9,164 bases of DNA from JAZGBC01 sp036444495 (GTDB taxonomy: Bacteria > Pseudomonadota > Alphaproteobacteria > Kiloniellales > J153). The stretch's first letter is position 1. The number at the start of each line of letters is the position of its first letter. The position numbers and the translations under genes were made by a program. Below the pieces are notes generated by a model. The model did not search any database, was not told the origin of the DNA, and saw nothing but the letters and a program-made list of their open reading frames with translations. The DNA is taken from positions 1-9,164 of the forward strand of contig JAZGBC010000170.1 of NCBI GenBank assembly GCA_036444495.1. Reading direction: 5' to 3'. Below, piece by piece: positions 1 through 5,896 of the stretch.

Positions 1-179
1 ACGTCATGTTCGCCGCCAGCGGCGTGACCGACGGCTCGATGCTGCCAGGCGTGCGGCGCTTTCACGAGGGCGCCACGACCCAGTCGATGGAGATGCGCTC
101 CCAGTCCGGCACCGTGCGCATCGTCGAGGCGCAGCACAACTTCGCGCGCAAGACCTGGTACGACGGTCTCGGCGTCTAG
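1..179 (+). CDS. glpX: Class II fructose-1,6-bisphosphatase, C-terminal fragment
   Basis: Only the last 58 residues and the TAG stop (177-179) are present; the frame opens at base 3 and the rest lies upstream of the window. The peptide begins VMFAASGVTDGSMLPGVRR and continues through ATTQSMEMRSQSGTVR, which matches the conserved C-terminal region of GlpX enzymes (FAATGVTDG..L.GVR followed by T.S..MRS.SGTVR). GlpX is a cytoplasmic, metal-dependent phosphatase that converts fructose-1,6-bisphosphate to fructose-6-phosphate in gluconeogenesis. The identification rests on this short conserved block and on recJ lying next on the same strand, a frequent order in alphaproteobacteria (often hom-glpX-recJ). 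Here the two genes are 332 nt apart because a repeat sits between them, so co-transcription is uncertain. Confidence 0.85.
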   Translation, partial: VMFAASGVTDGSMLPGVRRFHEGATTQSMEMRSQSGTVRIVEAQHNFARKTWYDGLGV

Positions 180-223
180 TGTTGTGTTTCTAGTAAAAGG
201 TTCCCGATGTCGGCTGTTGAATT

Positions 224-413
224 TTCACCACAAAGACACGAAGAAAAGACTCACCACAGAGACACAGAGGCACAGAGAAAACAAAAAGGGTAAACACGAA
301 GACACAAAGAACGCGAAGGAAATTTAAGCGTGCAACCAAAAAATTCTTCGTGTCTTGGTGACTTAGTGGTGAAACATCTTTTTCTTCTCTGTGCCTCTGT
401 GTCTCTGTGGTGA
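224..413. repeat. Dispersed inverted-repeat element between glpX and recJ
   Basis: A perfect 29-bp inverted repeat lies at 251-279 and 385-413; the left arm begins TCACCACAGAGACACAGAGG. A second, offset inverted pair, AAGACACGAAGAA at 233-245 and its complement at 344-356, gives further pairing. The centre is A-rich on the plus strand (about 280-343). Sequences of the CACCACAGAGACACAGAGG type are a known class of dispersed non-coding repeat in several bacterial phyla. The minus-strand frame through it yields the peptide TTETQRH, which recurs in databases as a spurious ORF. No start or protein-family evidence supports a gene between 180 and 511. It separates glpX from recJ and may act as an mRNA hairpin; it has no T-run typical of an intrinsic terminator directly after the stem. 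Confidence 0.85.
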
Positions 414-511
414 ATCTATTTTTCCGCCCATCCCCGCCTCCCGAAGTAGTACGGAGGGCAGGAGGTACGAAATGTTGGAGTCGGAACACTAGGGAAAGGA
501 GCCGCATTCCC

Positions 512-2338
512 ATGCAGACAGCCGAGGCCCGCAGCGGGACGCGCCCCTGTTTCATGGGCGTGGAGCGCTCCGTGGCCGGCAAGCGCTGGGAGGAACGCCT
601 GAGCGATCCGCGCCGGGGCCTGGCGCTGGCCCAGCGCCTGGCACTGCCCGAGGTCGTGGGCCGCGTGCTGGCCGCCCGCGGCGTCGGCCCGGAGGAGGCG
701 GAGCGTTTCCTCAACCCCACCCTGCGCGATGCGCTGCCCGACCCCTCGCGCCTCAAGGACATGGATGTGGCGGTCGACCGTCTGCTGCGCGCGATAGCCG
801 GCGGCGAGACCATCGCCGTCTTCGGCGACTACGACGTGGACGGGGCGACCTCGGCGGCCCTGCTGGTGCGCTTCCTGCGCGCCGTGGGCGCCGAGCCGCG
901 CATCTACGTGCCGGACCGCCTGCGCGAGGGCTATGGGCCCAACACCAAGGCGCTCCTGCGCCTCAAGGAGGAGGGCGCGGGCGTGGTGGTCACGGTCGAT
1001 TGCGGGGTCGCCGCCCACGAGCCCCTGGAAGCCGCCGCACAGGCGGGCCTGGATGTCATCGTGCTCGATCACCATGCCGCCGAGCCGGAGCTGCCGCGGG
1101 CCTGCGCCGTGGTCAACCCGAACCGCCTGGACGAGCCGGACGGCGAGGCGGACCCCTACCGCCTGGGCCAGCTCGCCGCGGTCGGGGTGGTCTACCTCCT
1201 GGTCGTCGCGCTCAACCGGGCCCTGCGCGTCGCCGGCTGGTACGGGGGCGCGGAGCGGACAGAGCCCGACCTGCTGCAGTGGCTGGATCTGGTGGCCCTG
1301 GGCACGGTGTGCGACGTGGTGCCCCTGACCGGCCTCAATCGGGCTTTCGTGGCCCAGGGCTTGAAGATGCTCGCCCGGCGCGCCAATGCGGGCCTGGCGG
1401 CGCTGGCCGATGTGGCGCGCCTGAAGGAGCGCCCGGACACCTTCCATGCGGGCTACATCCTGGGGCCGCGGGTCAACGCCGGGGGCCGGGTGGGCGAGGC
1501 GGGCTTGGGCGCCCGGCTTCTGGCGACCGACGACCCGGCGGAAGCGCGGGTACTGGCCGAGCGGCTGGACGCGCACAATGCCGAGCGGCGCGCCATCGAG
1601 TCCGCGGTCCTGGAGGCGGCGATCGCTCAGGTGGAGGCGGCGGGACCGCCGTCGGACGGCCTGGTCCTGGCTGCGGCCGAGGGCTGGCACCCGGGCGTGA
1701 TCGGCATCGTCGCCAGCCGCCTCAAGGAGCGCTACAACCTTCCCGCGCTCGTCGTGGCGCTGGACCCGGAGACGGGCCAGGCCAAGGGTTCCGGCCGCTC
1801 GGTGCCGGGGGTCGATCTGGGTGCGGCGGTGCTGGCGGCGCGCCGGGCCGGCCTGCTGCTCAACGGCGGCGGCCACCCCATGGCCGCGGGCCTGACCCTG
1901 GAGGCTGCGCGCCTCGCCGAGCTCAGGGACTTTCTCGACGCCCGCCTCTCGGCCGCGCTGGAGGCGGCGCGATATCTGCCGGCGCTCGGCTTCGACGGGG
2001 CGCTGCAACCCTCGGGGGCGACCATCGAGCTCCTGGCTCAGCTCGAGCAATGCGGCCCCTTCGGCACGGGCAATGCCCAGCCGCGTTTCGCCATCCCGGC
2101 CGTACGCATCGTGCACGCGCAGATCGTGGGCGAGAACCACGTGCGCTGTATCCTGAGCGGCGCCGACGGTGGCCGGCTCAAGGGCATTGCCTTCCGGGCG
2201 CTCGAGAGCGGCCTGGCCGACGCCCTCATGGGCAGCGGCGGCCGGCCGATGCACGTCGCCGGCAAGCTTCGCCTGGACTCCTGGGCCGGCCGGACGGCCG
2301 TGCAATTGATCGTCGAGGATGCCGCCCCGGTCCAGTAG
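512..2338 (+). CDS. recJ: Single-stranded-DNA-specific 5'-3' exonuclease RecJ
   Basis: RecJ degrades single-stranded DNA 5' to 3' in recombinational repair (RecF pathway), mismatch repair and base excision repair; it is cytoplasmic and Mn/Mg-dependent. The 608-residue product is slightly longer than the 577-residue E. coli enzyme. All DHH-family motifs are present: DYDVDG with D106, D108 and D110; VTVDCG with D163; LDHH with D186, H187 and H188; CDVVPL with D268; and the DHHA1 motif GGGHP at 452-456. The C-terminal part (about 500-608) fits the OB-fold region. I chose ATG 512 because AAAGGAG at 495-501 sits 10 nt upstream. The frame stays open back to ATG 407, but that lies inside the repeat and has no ribosome site. 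ATG 554, in front of GVERSVAGKRW, is the other plausible start. The downstream DUF1194 gene begins 9 nt after the stop, suggesting co-transcription. Confidence 0.97.
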   Translation: MQTAEARSGTRPCFMGVERSVAGKRWEERLSDPRRGLALAQRLALPEVVGRVLAARGVGPEEAERFLNPTLRDALPDPSRLKDMDVAVDRLLRAIAGGETIAVFGDYDVDGATSAALLVRFLRAVGAEPRIYVPDRLREGYGPNTKALLRLKEEGAGVVVTVDCGVAAHEPLEAAAQAGLDVIVLDHHAAEPELPRACAVVNPNRLDEPDGEADPYRLGQLAAVGVVYLLVVALNRALRVAGWYGGAERTEPDLLQWLDLVALGTVCDVVPLTGLNRAFVAQGLKMLARRANAGLAALADVARLKERPDTFHAGYILGPRVNAGGRVGEAGLGARLLATDDPAEARVLAERLDAHNAERRAIESAVLEAAIAQVEAAGPPSDGLVLAAAEGWHPGVIGIVASRLKERYNLPALVVALDPETGQAKGSGRSVPGVDLGAAVLAARRAGLLLNGGGHPMAAGLTLEAARLAELRDFLDARLSAALEAARYLPALGFDGALQPSGATIELLAQLEQCGPFGTGNAQPRFAIPAVRIVHAQIVGENHVRCILSGADGGRLKGIAFRALESGLADALMGSGGRPMHVAGKLRLDSWAGRTAVQLIVEDAAPVQ

Positions 2339-2347
2339 ACTTCGGAC

Positions 2348-3112
2348 ATGGATTATCCGCGCATCCGGCGGCGTCTCCCCCGAGCCGCTCTGAAGATGGC
2401 CATTCTGGCCGCCATCCTCATGGCTTGCGTGGGTCATCCGGCGCGTGCCCAGGAAGAGCGAAAGATGCGGCCGGTGGACCTGGAGCTGGTCCTGGCGGTG
2501 GACGCCTCCTCCAGCGTTTCGGCCGAGGAGTTCAACCTGCAGATGATGGGCCTGGCGCTCGCCTTCCGCGATCCCAAGGTGGCGGCGGCGATCCAGGCCA
2601 TGGGCGATCTGGGCATCGCGGTCGCGCTCGTCCAGTGGTCGGACGCCCGGAAACAGACGCTCGCGGTGGACTGGGCCCTGTTGCAAAGCGCGGACGACGC
2701 CGTGGCCTTCGCCGAAGAAGTGGAGGCCACGCCGCGCTTCCTGGTGGGCGGCGGCACCGCCATCGGCGCGGCGCTGCAGTACGCCCTGCGCCAGTTCGAG
2801 AGAAATGGATTCACGGGCCGGCGCCGGGTCATCGATATTTCGGGCGACGGCCGCACCAATCAGGGCATCCAGCCTGCTCAGGTGCGCGATCGTGCCCTGT
2901 TCCTCGGGGTCACCATCAACGGCCTGGCGATCCTGAACGAAGACCCCTCGGTGGACGGCCACTACTACGCCCATGTGATCGGCGGCACCGGCGCCTTCGT
3001 CATGACCGCGAACGATTACGTTTCCTATGCGCTGGCCATCCTGGCCAAGCTGATCAAGGAGATCGCCGGCGCGCCCGTCGCCGCCCGGCCCGGGCTTGAT
3101 ATTTCGGGGTGA
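2348..3112 (+). CDS. Exported DUF1194 (VWA-like) domain protein
   Basis: This 254-residue protein begins with a basic region (RIRRRLPR), a hydrophobic segment (about 14-30) and a likely signal peptidase I site after ARA (residue 34). The rest is one DUF1194 domain. LELVLAVDASSSVS carries a MIDAS-type DxSxS motif (D52, S54, S56). It is followed by IAVALVQWSD, GGTAIGAALQYA, RRVIDISGDGRTNQG, ITINGLAIL and YYAHVIGGTGAFV, which are hallmarks of the family in alphaproteobacteria. The family resembles von Willebrand A domains that bind ligands through a divalent metal; its role is unknown. ATG 2348 has no obvious Shine-Dalgarno and may be translated by coupling to recJ, which ends 9 nt upstream. ATG 2396 (M17) is an alternative but would remove the basic n-region. 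A cysteine at 27 gives a poor lipobox (LMAC), so lipoprotein processing is less likely. Confidence 0.9.
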   Translation: MDYPRIRRRLPRAALKMAILAAILMACVGHPARAQEERKMRPVDLELVLAVDASSSVSAEEFNLQMMGLALAFRDPKVAAAIQAMGDLGIAVALVQWSDARKQTLAVDWALLQSADDAVAFAEEVEATPRFLVGGGTAIGAALQYALRQFERNGFTGRRRVIDISGDGRTNQGIQPAQVRDRALFLGVTINGLAILNEDPSVDGHYYAHVIGGTGAFVMTANDYVSYALAILAKLIKEIAGAPVAARPGLDISG

Positions 3113-3135
3113 AGCCGTTACATCCCTGCCGCCAC

Positions 3136-3211
3136 GACCCCATCGTCTAGTGGCCTAGGACTCCGCTCTTTCAAGGCGGCAACACGGGTTCGAACCCCGT
3201 TGGGGTCACCA
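3136..3211 (+). tRNA. tRNA-Glu (anticodon TTC)
   Basis: This is a complete 76-nt cloverleaf. The acceptor stem GACCCCA (3136-3142) pairs with TGGGGTC (3201-3207); the discriminator is A3208 and CCA is encoded at 3209-3211. The D-arm stem is GTC/GAC. The anticodon stem CCGCT/GGCGG (3163-3167 and 3175-3179, with one T-G pair) encloses the loop CTTTCAA, so the anticodon is TTC at 3170-3172, reading GAA/GAG. The T-arm is ACGGG-TTCGAAC-CCCGT. The gene lies 23 nt after the DUF1194 stop on the same strand. The 3' half of a tRNA gene is a common site for integrase-mediated insertion, and the composition drops directly downstream. Confidence 0.97.
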
Positions 3212-3430
3212 ATGATTTCAATGACTTAGCTTTCAGAGGCCACCGGCTTCCCACACCCGGCCCACAGAGTAGCCCCTGTACGGCCCACAGGCGCGCCAGG
3301 ATACGCCGCCTTTATCTCATCCCATCACTATCTTTCGGGTATAGCTCTACCTGCTGCGTGTAAACGTGGTTAACGTACCTTTAACAGTAGTTGTAGAAGG
3401 ACTTGACAATCTTACGTTGGAGTACCATTA
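3212..3430. other. Gene-free junction between tRNA-Glu and the toxin-antitoxin pair
   Basis: No coding frame is supported here. Base composition becomes clearly more A/T-rich from about 3290 on, in contrast to the genes before the tRNA. A 10-bp direct repeat, CGGCCCACAG, occurs at 3258-3267 and 3281-3290, start points 23 bp apart. The segment directly after the tRNA (AATGATTTCAATGACTTAG, 3211-3229) is A/T-rich, as often seen at att sites. No integrase gene and no second copy of the tRNA 3' end could be found in the window, so its status as an island edge is an inference. Confidence 0.5.
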
Positions 3431-3431
3431 T
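3403..3431 (+). promoter_or_regulatory. Candidate sigma-70 promoter of the toxin-antitoxin operon
   Basis: A perfect -35 hexamer TTGACA (3403-3408) is followed by a 17-nt spacer and CATTAT (3426-3431), four of six matches to TATAAT. Transcription would start near 3438, just inside the annotated TTG-initiated frame. Either initiation uses a different -10, or the toxin start is unusual (see the toxin entry). The match to spacing and -35 is good, but the conflict with the start codon lowers confidence. Confidence 0.5.
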
Positions 3432-3437
3432 TGGTAC
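3422..3437. promoter_or_regulatory. Palindromic operator candidate of the toxin-antitoxin operon
   Basis: GTACCA (3422-3427) and TGGTAC (3432-3437) form a perfect 6-bp inverted repeat around TTAT. It overlaps the candidate -10 and the TTG start codon of the toxin gene. HTH antitoxins of the HigA type usually repress their own operon from such palindromes together with the toxin. A related half-site, GTACC, occurs at 3375-3379. Confidence 0.55.
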
Positions 3438-3784
3438 AGAAGAAGCGGATACGGGCGGTCTTCTATCGGACAGAGGCCGGGTCCGAGCCAGTTCGAAAGT
3501 GGCTCCGGGGCGTCGCCAAAGAGGATCGCCGTTTGATCGGGGAGGATATTAAAACCGTGGAATTAGGCTGGCCTATAGGGATGCCAACATGCCGTCCGAT
3601 GGGTCGGGGAATTTTCGAGGTGCGCAGCAACTTATCTCAAAGGCGGATCGCGCGGGTTTTATTTTCTACCGAGGACGATCGAATGTTCCTTTTGCACGGG
3701 TTTATCAAGAAGGCGAAGAAGACGCCAAAACCCGACCTGGATTTGGCGATGGATCGGAAACGGAAGCTGGGAGCAAAACGATGA
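3431..3784 (+). CDS. Type II toxin, RelE/HigB superfamily (phage-derived Gp49-like)
   Basis: This 117-residue basic protein has the sequence pattern of Gp49-like/HigB toxins: RAVFYRTEAGSEPVRKWL near the N-terminus, IKTVELGWPIGMPTCRPM in the middle, then IFEVRSNL, RIARVLFSTEDDRMFLLHGFIKKAKKTP and a charged C-terminal helix. Members of this superfamily are ribosome-dependent mRNA interferases that act in the cytoplasm and are neutralised by the cognate antitoxin. The start is TTG at 3431, preceded by GGAG (3419-3422) with an 8-nt spacer; no ATG or GTG lies between it and the conserved region. The stop overlaps the antitoxin start (ATGA, 3781-3784), giving the toxin-first order typical of HigBA. 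Its codon and base composition is clearly less G/C-rich than recJ or mlaC, suggesting acquisition. Family assignment is strong; cleavage specificity cannot be read from sequence. Confidence 0.9.
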   Translation: MVQKKRIRAVFYRTEAGSEPVRKWLRGVAKEDRRLIGEDIKTVELGWPIGMPTCRPMGRGIFEVRSNLSQRRIARVLFSTEDDRMFLLHGFIKKAKKTPKPDLDLAMDRKRKLGAKR

Positions 3785-4149
3785 ATAAGATCGACAAGGC
3801 TCATGTCGGCTCTGACTTCGACGCTTTCCTGGCGGAAGAAGGTACGCTTGCGCAGACCACCGCCATTGCTCTCAAGCGCGTTCTCGCTTGGAAAATAACC
3901 CAGGAGATGAAAGACAAGAACATCAGTAAGGTCGAGATGGCTCGAAGAATGCGTACGAGCCGGTCAGCGTTGGACCGGTTACTCGATCCAGCCAACACGT
4001 CTGTAACACTCCACACGATGGACCGCGCCGCGACGGCGCTTGGTGGGCAGCTTCGCCTTGAATTGGTTGGGGACGCCGGTGTGGTCGAGCCGATTTCAGG
4101 CAATAAAAAACCCGTCGCGCGGAACGCGGTGACAAAGACGAGCGGTTAG
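3781..4149 (+). CDS. HTH (XRE/HigA-type) antitoxin
   Basis: This 122-residue protein starts at ATG 3781, overlapping the toxin stop by 4 nt, with GGGAG (3769-3773) 7 nt upstream. The same frame remains open upstream to 3589, but that part is merely the toxin gene read in another frame. Residues 48-70 (ISKVEMARRMRTSRSALDRLLDP) form a helix-turn-helix, followed by a conserved tail (VTLHTMDRAATALGGQLRLELV, about 75-96). This layout is usual for antitoxins paired with Gp49-like toxins. It should bind and neutralise the toxin and autoregulate the operon, most likely through the palindrome at 3422-3437. The last ~25 residues are probably disordered. Composition matches the toxin gene rather than the host core genes. 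Confidence 0.9.
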   Translation: MNKIDKAHVGSDFDAFLAEEGTLAQTTAIALKRVLAWKITQEMKDKNISKVEMARRMRTSRSALDRLLDPANTSVTLHTMDRAATALGGQLRLELVGDAGVVEPISGNKKPVARNAVTKTSG

Positions 4150-4270
4150 CCGCGCGGATGCGCTAAGCAACTTCTCGACCGGCCGCACCACAAGCTGAGC
4201 CCGCCACTCGGTCACCGGTAGTCTTCCAAGAGCCCCGGCCGGTTACGGCCTCCAGGCTCAGCGCTCCTCA

Positions 4271-4531
4271 TACCAAATCTCGCTGATAATGACCCATAGA
4301 GATCGTGCGGGCGATCCGCCGGGCAGGAGGGAAGCCGCGGGCGATGCGGGACATCGGCAAGGCTTTCCGACGCCCTCCGGCGGTTCGCCCACGCGACCGG
4401 AACGGCGGCTTCCCAAGACTTTCGGACGGCGTCGCGCATGGCTTCCGATGCCCCACATCGCCGCGCCACGCGCTCCTGGCCGAAAGCCTCGGGAAGCCGT
4501 CTCTACGGGTCATTATCAGCGAGACTTGGTA
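4271..4531. mobile_element. MITE-like imperfect palindromic element
   Basis: Terminal inverted repeats of 32 nt lie at 4271-4302 and 4500-4531 with only two mismatches; the left arm starts TACCAAATCTCGCTGATAAT. Pairing continues imperfectly inwards: both arms have CAGGAG and then a GCGATG.GGG.CATCGG block at the same distance (55 nt from TIR to the end of the block). The whole ~260 bp can therefore form one long hairpin centred near 4401. Each TIR begins with TA, compatible with a TA target duplication as used by IS630/Tc1-mariner elements. No transposase is encoded; the several open frames across it lack family features. The stretch 4150-4270 to its left also holds no gene I can support. Confidence 0.8.
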
Positions 4532-4722
4532 TCAGCCATCCAGGCCTTGTGCTCGGCCCAGGCGCCGCCGCGCGGGTGCCTGGCGAGCAGCCGATGGACC
4601 CGGTGGTGCTCGTCCTGGCTGCGGCGCAGCAGCGCGTCCAGGGTCTGGCCCCGCACCTCGCGCCGGAACAGCCAGAGCAGCAGCGCCAGGAGAAGGTATA
4701 GGATCGGACCGAGATCAGCCAT
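4516..4722 (-). CDS. Small single-pass membrane protein, uncharacterised, 3' end altered by the MITE
   Basis: The 68-residue frame starts at 4722 with an AGGAAAGG-like ribosome site about 10 nt upstream. Residues 7-19 (ILYLLLALLLWLF) form a strongly hydrophobic N-terminal segment, followed by a basic, helical, His/Arg-rich tail (RREVRGQTLDALLRR, then DEHHRVHRLLARHPRG). The C-terminal codons TKSR and the TGA stop are encoded by the right TIR of the MITE (4500-4531), so the original C-terminus was replaced. It lies 49 nt after another small minus-strand gene and could share its transcript. I recognise no family. Codon use looks host-like, but short length makes this a moderate call. Confidence 0.5.
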   Translation of the reverse strand: MADLGPILYLLLALLLWLFRREVRGQTLDALLRRSQDEHHRVHRLLARHPRGGAWAEHKAWMADTKSR

Positions 4723-4771
4723 CGCGCCGCGCCCTTTCCTTCGCTTCGCCTAAGCTCCTGAAGACCCGCGC

Positions 4772-5032
4772 CTATTCCAGCGTGACGTGCTTCTTGCCGG
4801 CCCAGTTTTCCAGCCGGCCCGCCGTGCGCAGGCGCTTGTAGGCAACTTCCAGTTCCCGCTTGCTGTGGCCCAGTGCCACCCAGGCCTCTTCGATCGCCGC
4901 CATGGCCGCGCTGGCGATCTGCGCCAGCTTATCCTCGGAGAAGAGCTCCGGCATGTCGCGGATCGCCTCCGCGTCGTGCCAGGCGGTAATCAGGCGCTCC
5001 AGCACCGGGTCGAGCGCTTTCTTGCCGACCAT
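4772..5032 (-). CDS. Small helical hypothetical protein
   Basis: This 86-residue protein starts at ATG 5032 (MVGKKALDPVLERLITAWHD) with AAGGACGAGG just upstream. It is predicted by eye to be mostly alpha-helical and soluble, with an acidic-alanine stretch (EDKLAQIASAAMAAIEEAW) and a basic end (KRLRTAGRLENWAGKKH). There is no signal peptide or membrane segment. I do not recognise the family. It is divergent from the MlaC-like gene, with 205 bp between the two starts, and sits upstream of the small membrane-protein gene on the same strand. A coherent frame with a plausible ribosome site and clean amphipathic pattern supports a real gene. Confidence 0.55.
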   Translation of the reverse strand: MVGKKALDPVLERLITAWHDAEAIRDMPELFSEDKLAQIASAAMAAIEEAWVALGHSKRELEVAYKRLRTAGRLENWAGKKHVTLE

Positions 5033-5237
5033 GATTCGCCTCGTCCTTCCCTAGGTGCCATAAGATAGCGCAAAGCGGGCGCGAATCGAAGCCCCGGGCG
5101 AGTGCAGGCTTTGCGGGCGGCCGGCGATGCGTTGCGGTTGCCGGATTGACTAGCGCGGCAAGCCAATGCAGGTTTATGGGACAGAGTCGCAAGACGCAGC
5201 CTCGTAAGGGTGGGTTGGACTGGGGGGAGTTTTTCGA

Positions 5238-5879
5238 ATGTGCCGCGCGGGCTTGATTTTCATGGGCCGGGTCGATGTCAGGGGCTTCTGTCTGGCGGCG
5301 CTCCTGATTTCCGCCTTGCTCGCCGCGGTGGCGCCGGCCCGGGCGGCGCCCGAAGCCGGCCAGTTCCTGTCCGAGCTGACCGAGCGCGCCATCGACCAGC
5401 TGACCGAAGCCGGCATTTCCGATGAGGAGCAGAAGCGGCGCTTTCGCTTGCTGGTCAACGAGGGTTTCGACATCCCGGCGATCAGCCGCTTCGTGCTCGG
5501 GCGCTATTGGCGCCGCGCGAGCGAGGCGCAGCGGCAGGCCTTCACCACGGTTCTGGAGGACCTGGTCGTTCACCGCTTTCTCCCGGCTTTCGCCAAGATC
5601 GAGGGCGAAAGAATCCTGGTCGGCCTGGTGCGGCCCTTCGCCAAGAACCCCGATTACTTCAGCGTCGCCAGCAAGCTCGGCCGCGGCGAGGAGGAGTCGA
5701 TCCAGATCAACTGGCGCGTCCGCCGGCGTGATGGCGTCTTCAAGATCGTCGATGTGGTAGCCGAGGGGATCAGCATCGCCGTGACCCTGCGCTCGGAATA
5801 CAACGCCGTGCTCAAGCGAAACGGCGGCGACGTGGATGCCCTGACCCAGATCCTGCGCGACAAGATCTCCGGTCTCTAG
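5238..5879 (+). CDS. MlaC/Ttg2-type periplasmic phospholipid-binding protein
   Basis: The 213-residue product starts at ATG 5238, with GGAG (5226-5229) 8 nt upstream; ATG 5262 is a possible alternative. A signal peptide with hydrophobic core FCLAALLISALLAAVAP ends at ARA (residue 36). The mature part is one MlaC/toluene-tolerance domain: DEEQKRRFRLLVNEGFDIPAI, RFVLGRYWRRASEAQRQAF, LEDLVVHRFLPAF, and the beta-rich region INWRVRRRDGVFKIVDVVAEGISIAVTLRSEY. MlaC proteins shuttle phospholipids across the periplasm between an outer-membrane complex and the MlaFEDB transporter. Related proteins, such as HpnM, are linked to hopanoids. No mlaFED, mlaA or hopanoid gene is in the window, so this is a stand-alone copy here and its exact subgroup is open. 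It converges on the SleB-like gene, with a REP-like element between them. Confidence 0.9.
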   Translation: MCRAGLIFMGRVDVRGFCLAALLISALLAAVAPARAAPEAGQFLSELTERAIDQLTEAGISDEEQKRRFRLLVNEGFDIPAISRFVLGRYWRRASEAQRQAFTTVLEDLVVHRFLPAFAKIEGERILVGLVRPFAKNPDYFSVASKLGRGEEESIQINWRVRRRDGVFKIVDVVAEGISIAVTLRSEYNAVLKRNGGDVDALTQILRDKISGL

Positions 5880-5896
5880 TACCAATCGCCATTCAT

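Noticed and set aside
407..511. N-terminal extension of RecJ from ATG 407
   Set aside because: The extension is encoded by the end of the repeat, has no ribosome site and resembles no RecJ N-terminus, whereas ATG 512 has AAAGGAG at good spacing.
190..813. Minus-strand frame containing the TTETQRH peptide
   Set aside because: It is the translation of the dispersed inverted repeat and the antisense of recJ; this peptide is a well-known false ORF signature.
416..2974. A very long open frame on the minus strand opposite recJ and the DUF1194 gene
   Set aside because: It is antisense to two confidently identified genes. Long antisense frames are expected when third codon positions are G/C. Its peptide is low-complexity, rich in R, G, A and Q, with no family features.
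1000..3099. A 699-codon plus-strand frame overlapping recJ and DUF1194 in another register
   Set aside because: Composition is Arg/Gly/Ala/Pro-rich throughout, with no start signal, and it conflicts with the recJ frame, which holds every DHH motif.
4289..4841. Several overlapping open frames across the MITE
   Set aside because: They exist because the element is GC-rich and palindromic; they cover terminal repeats on both sides and show no domain or ribosome site.
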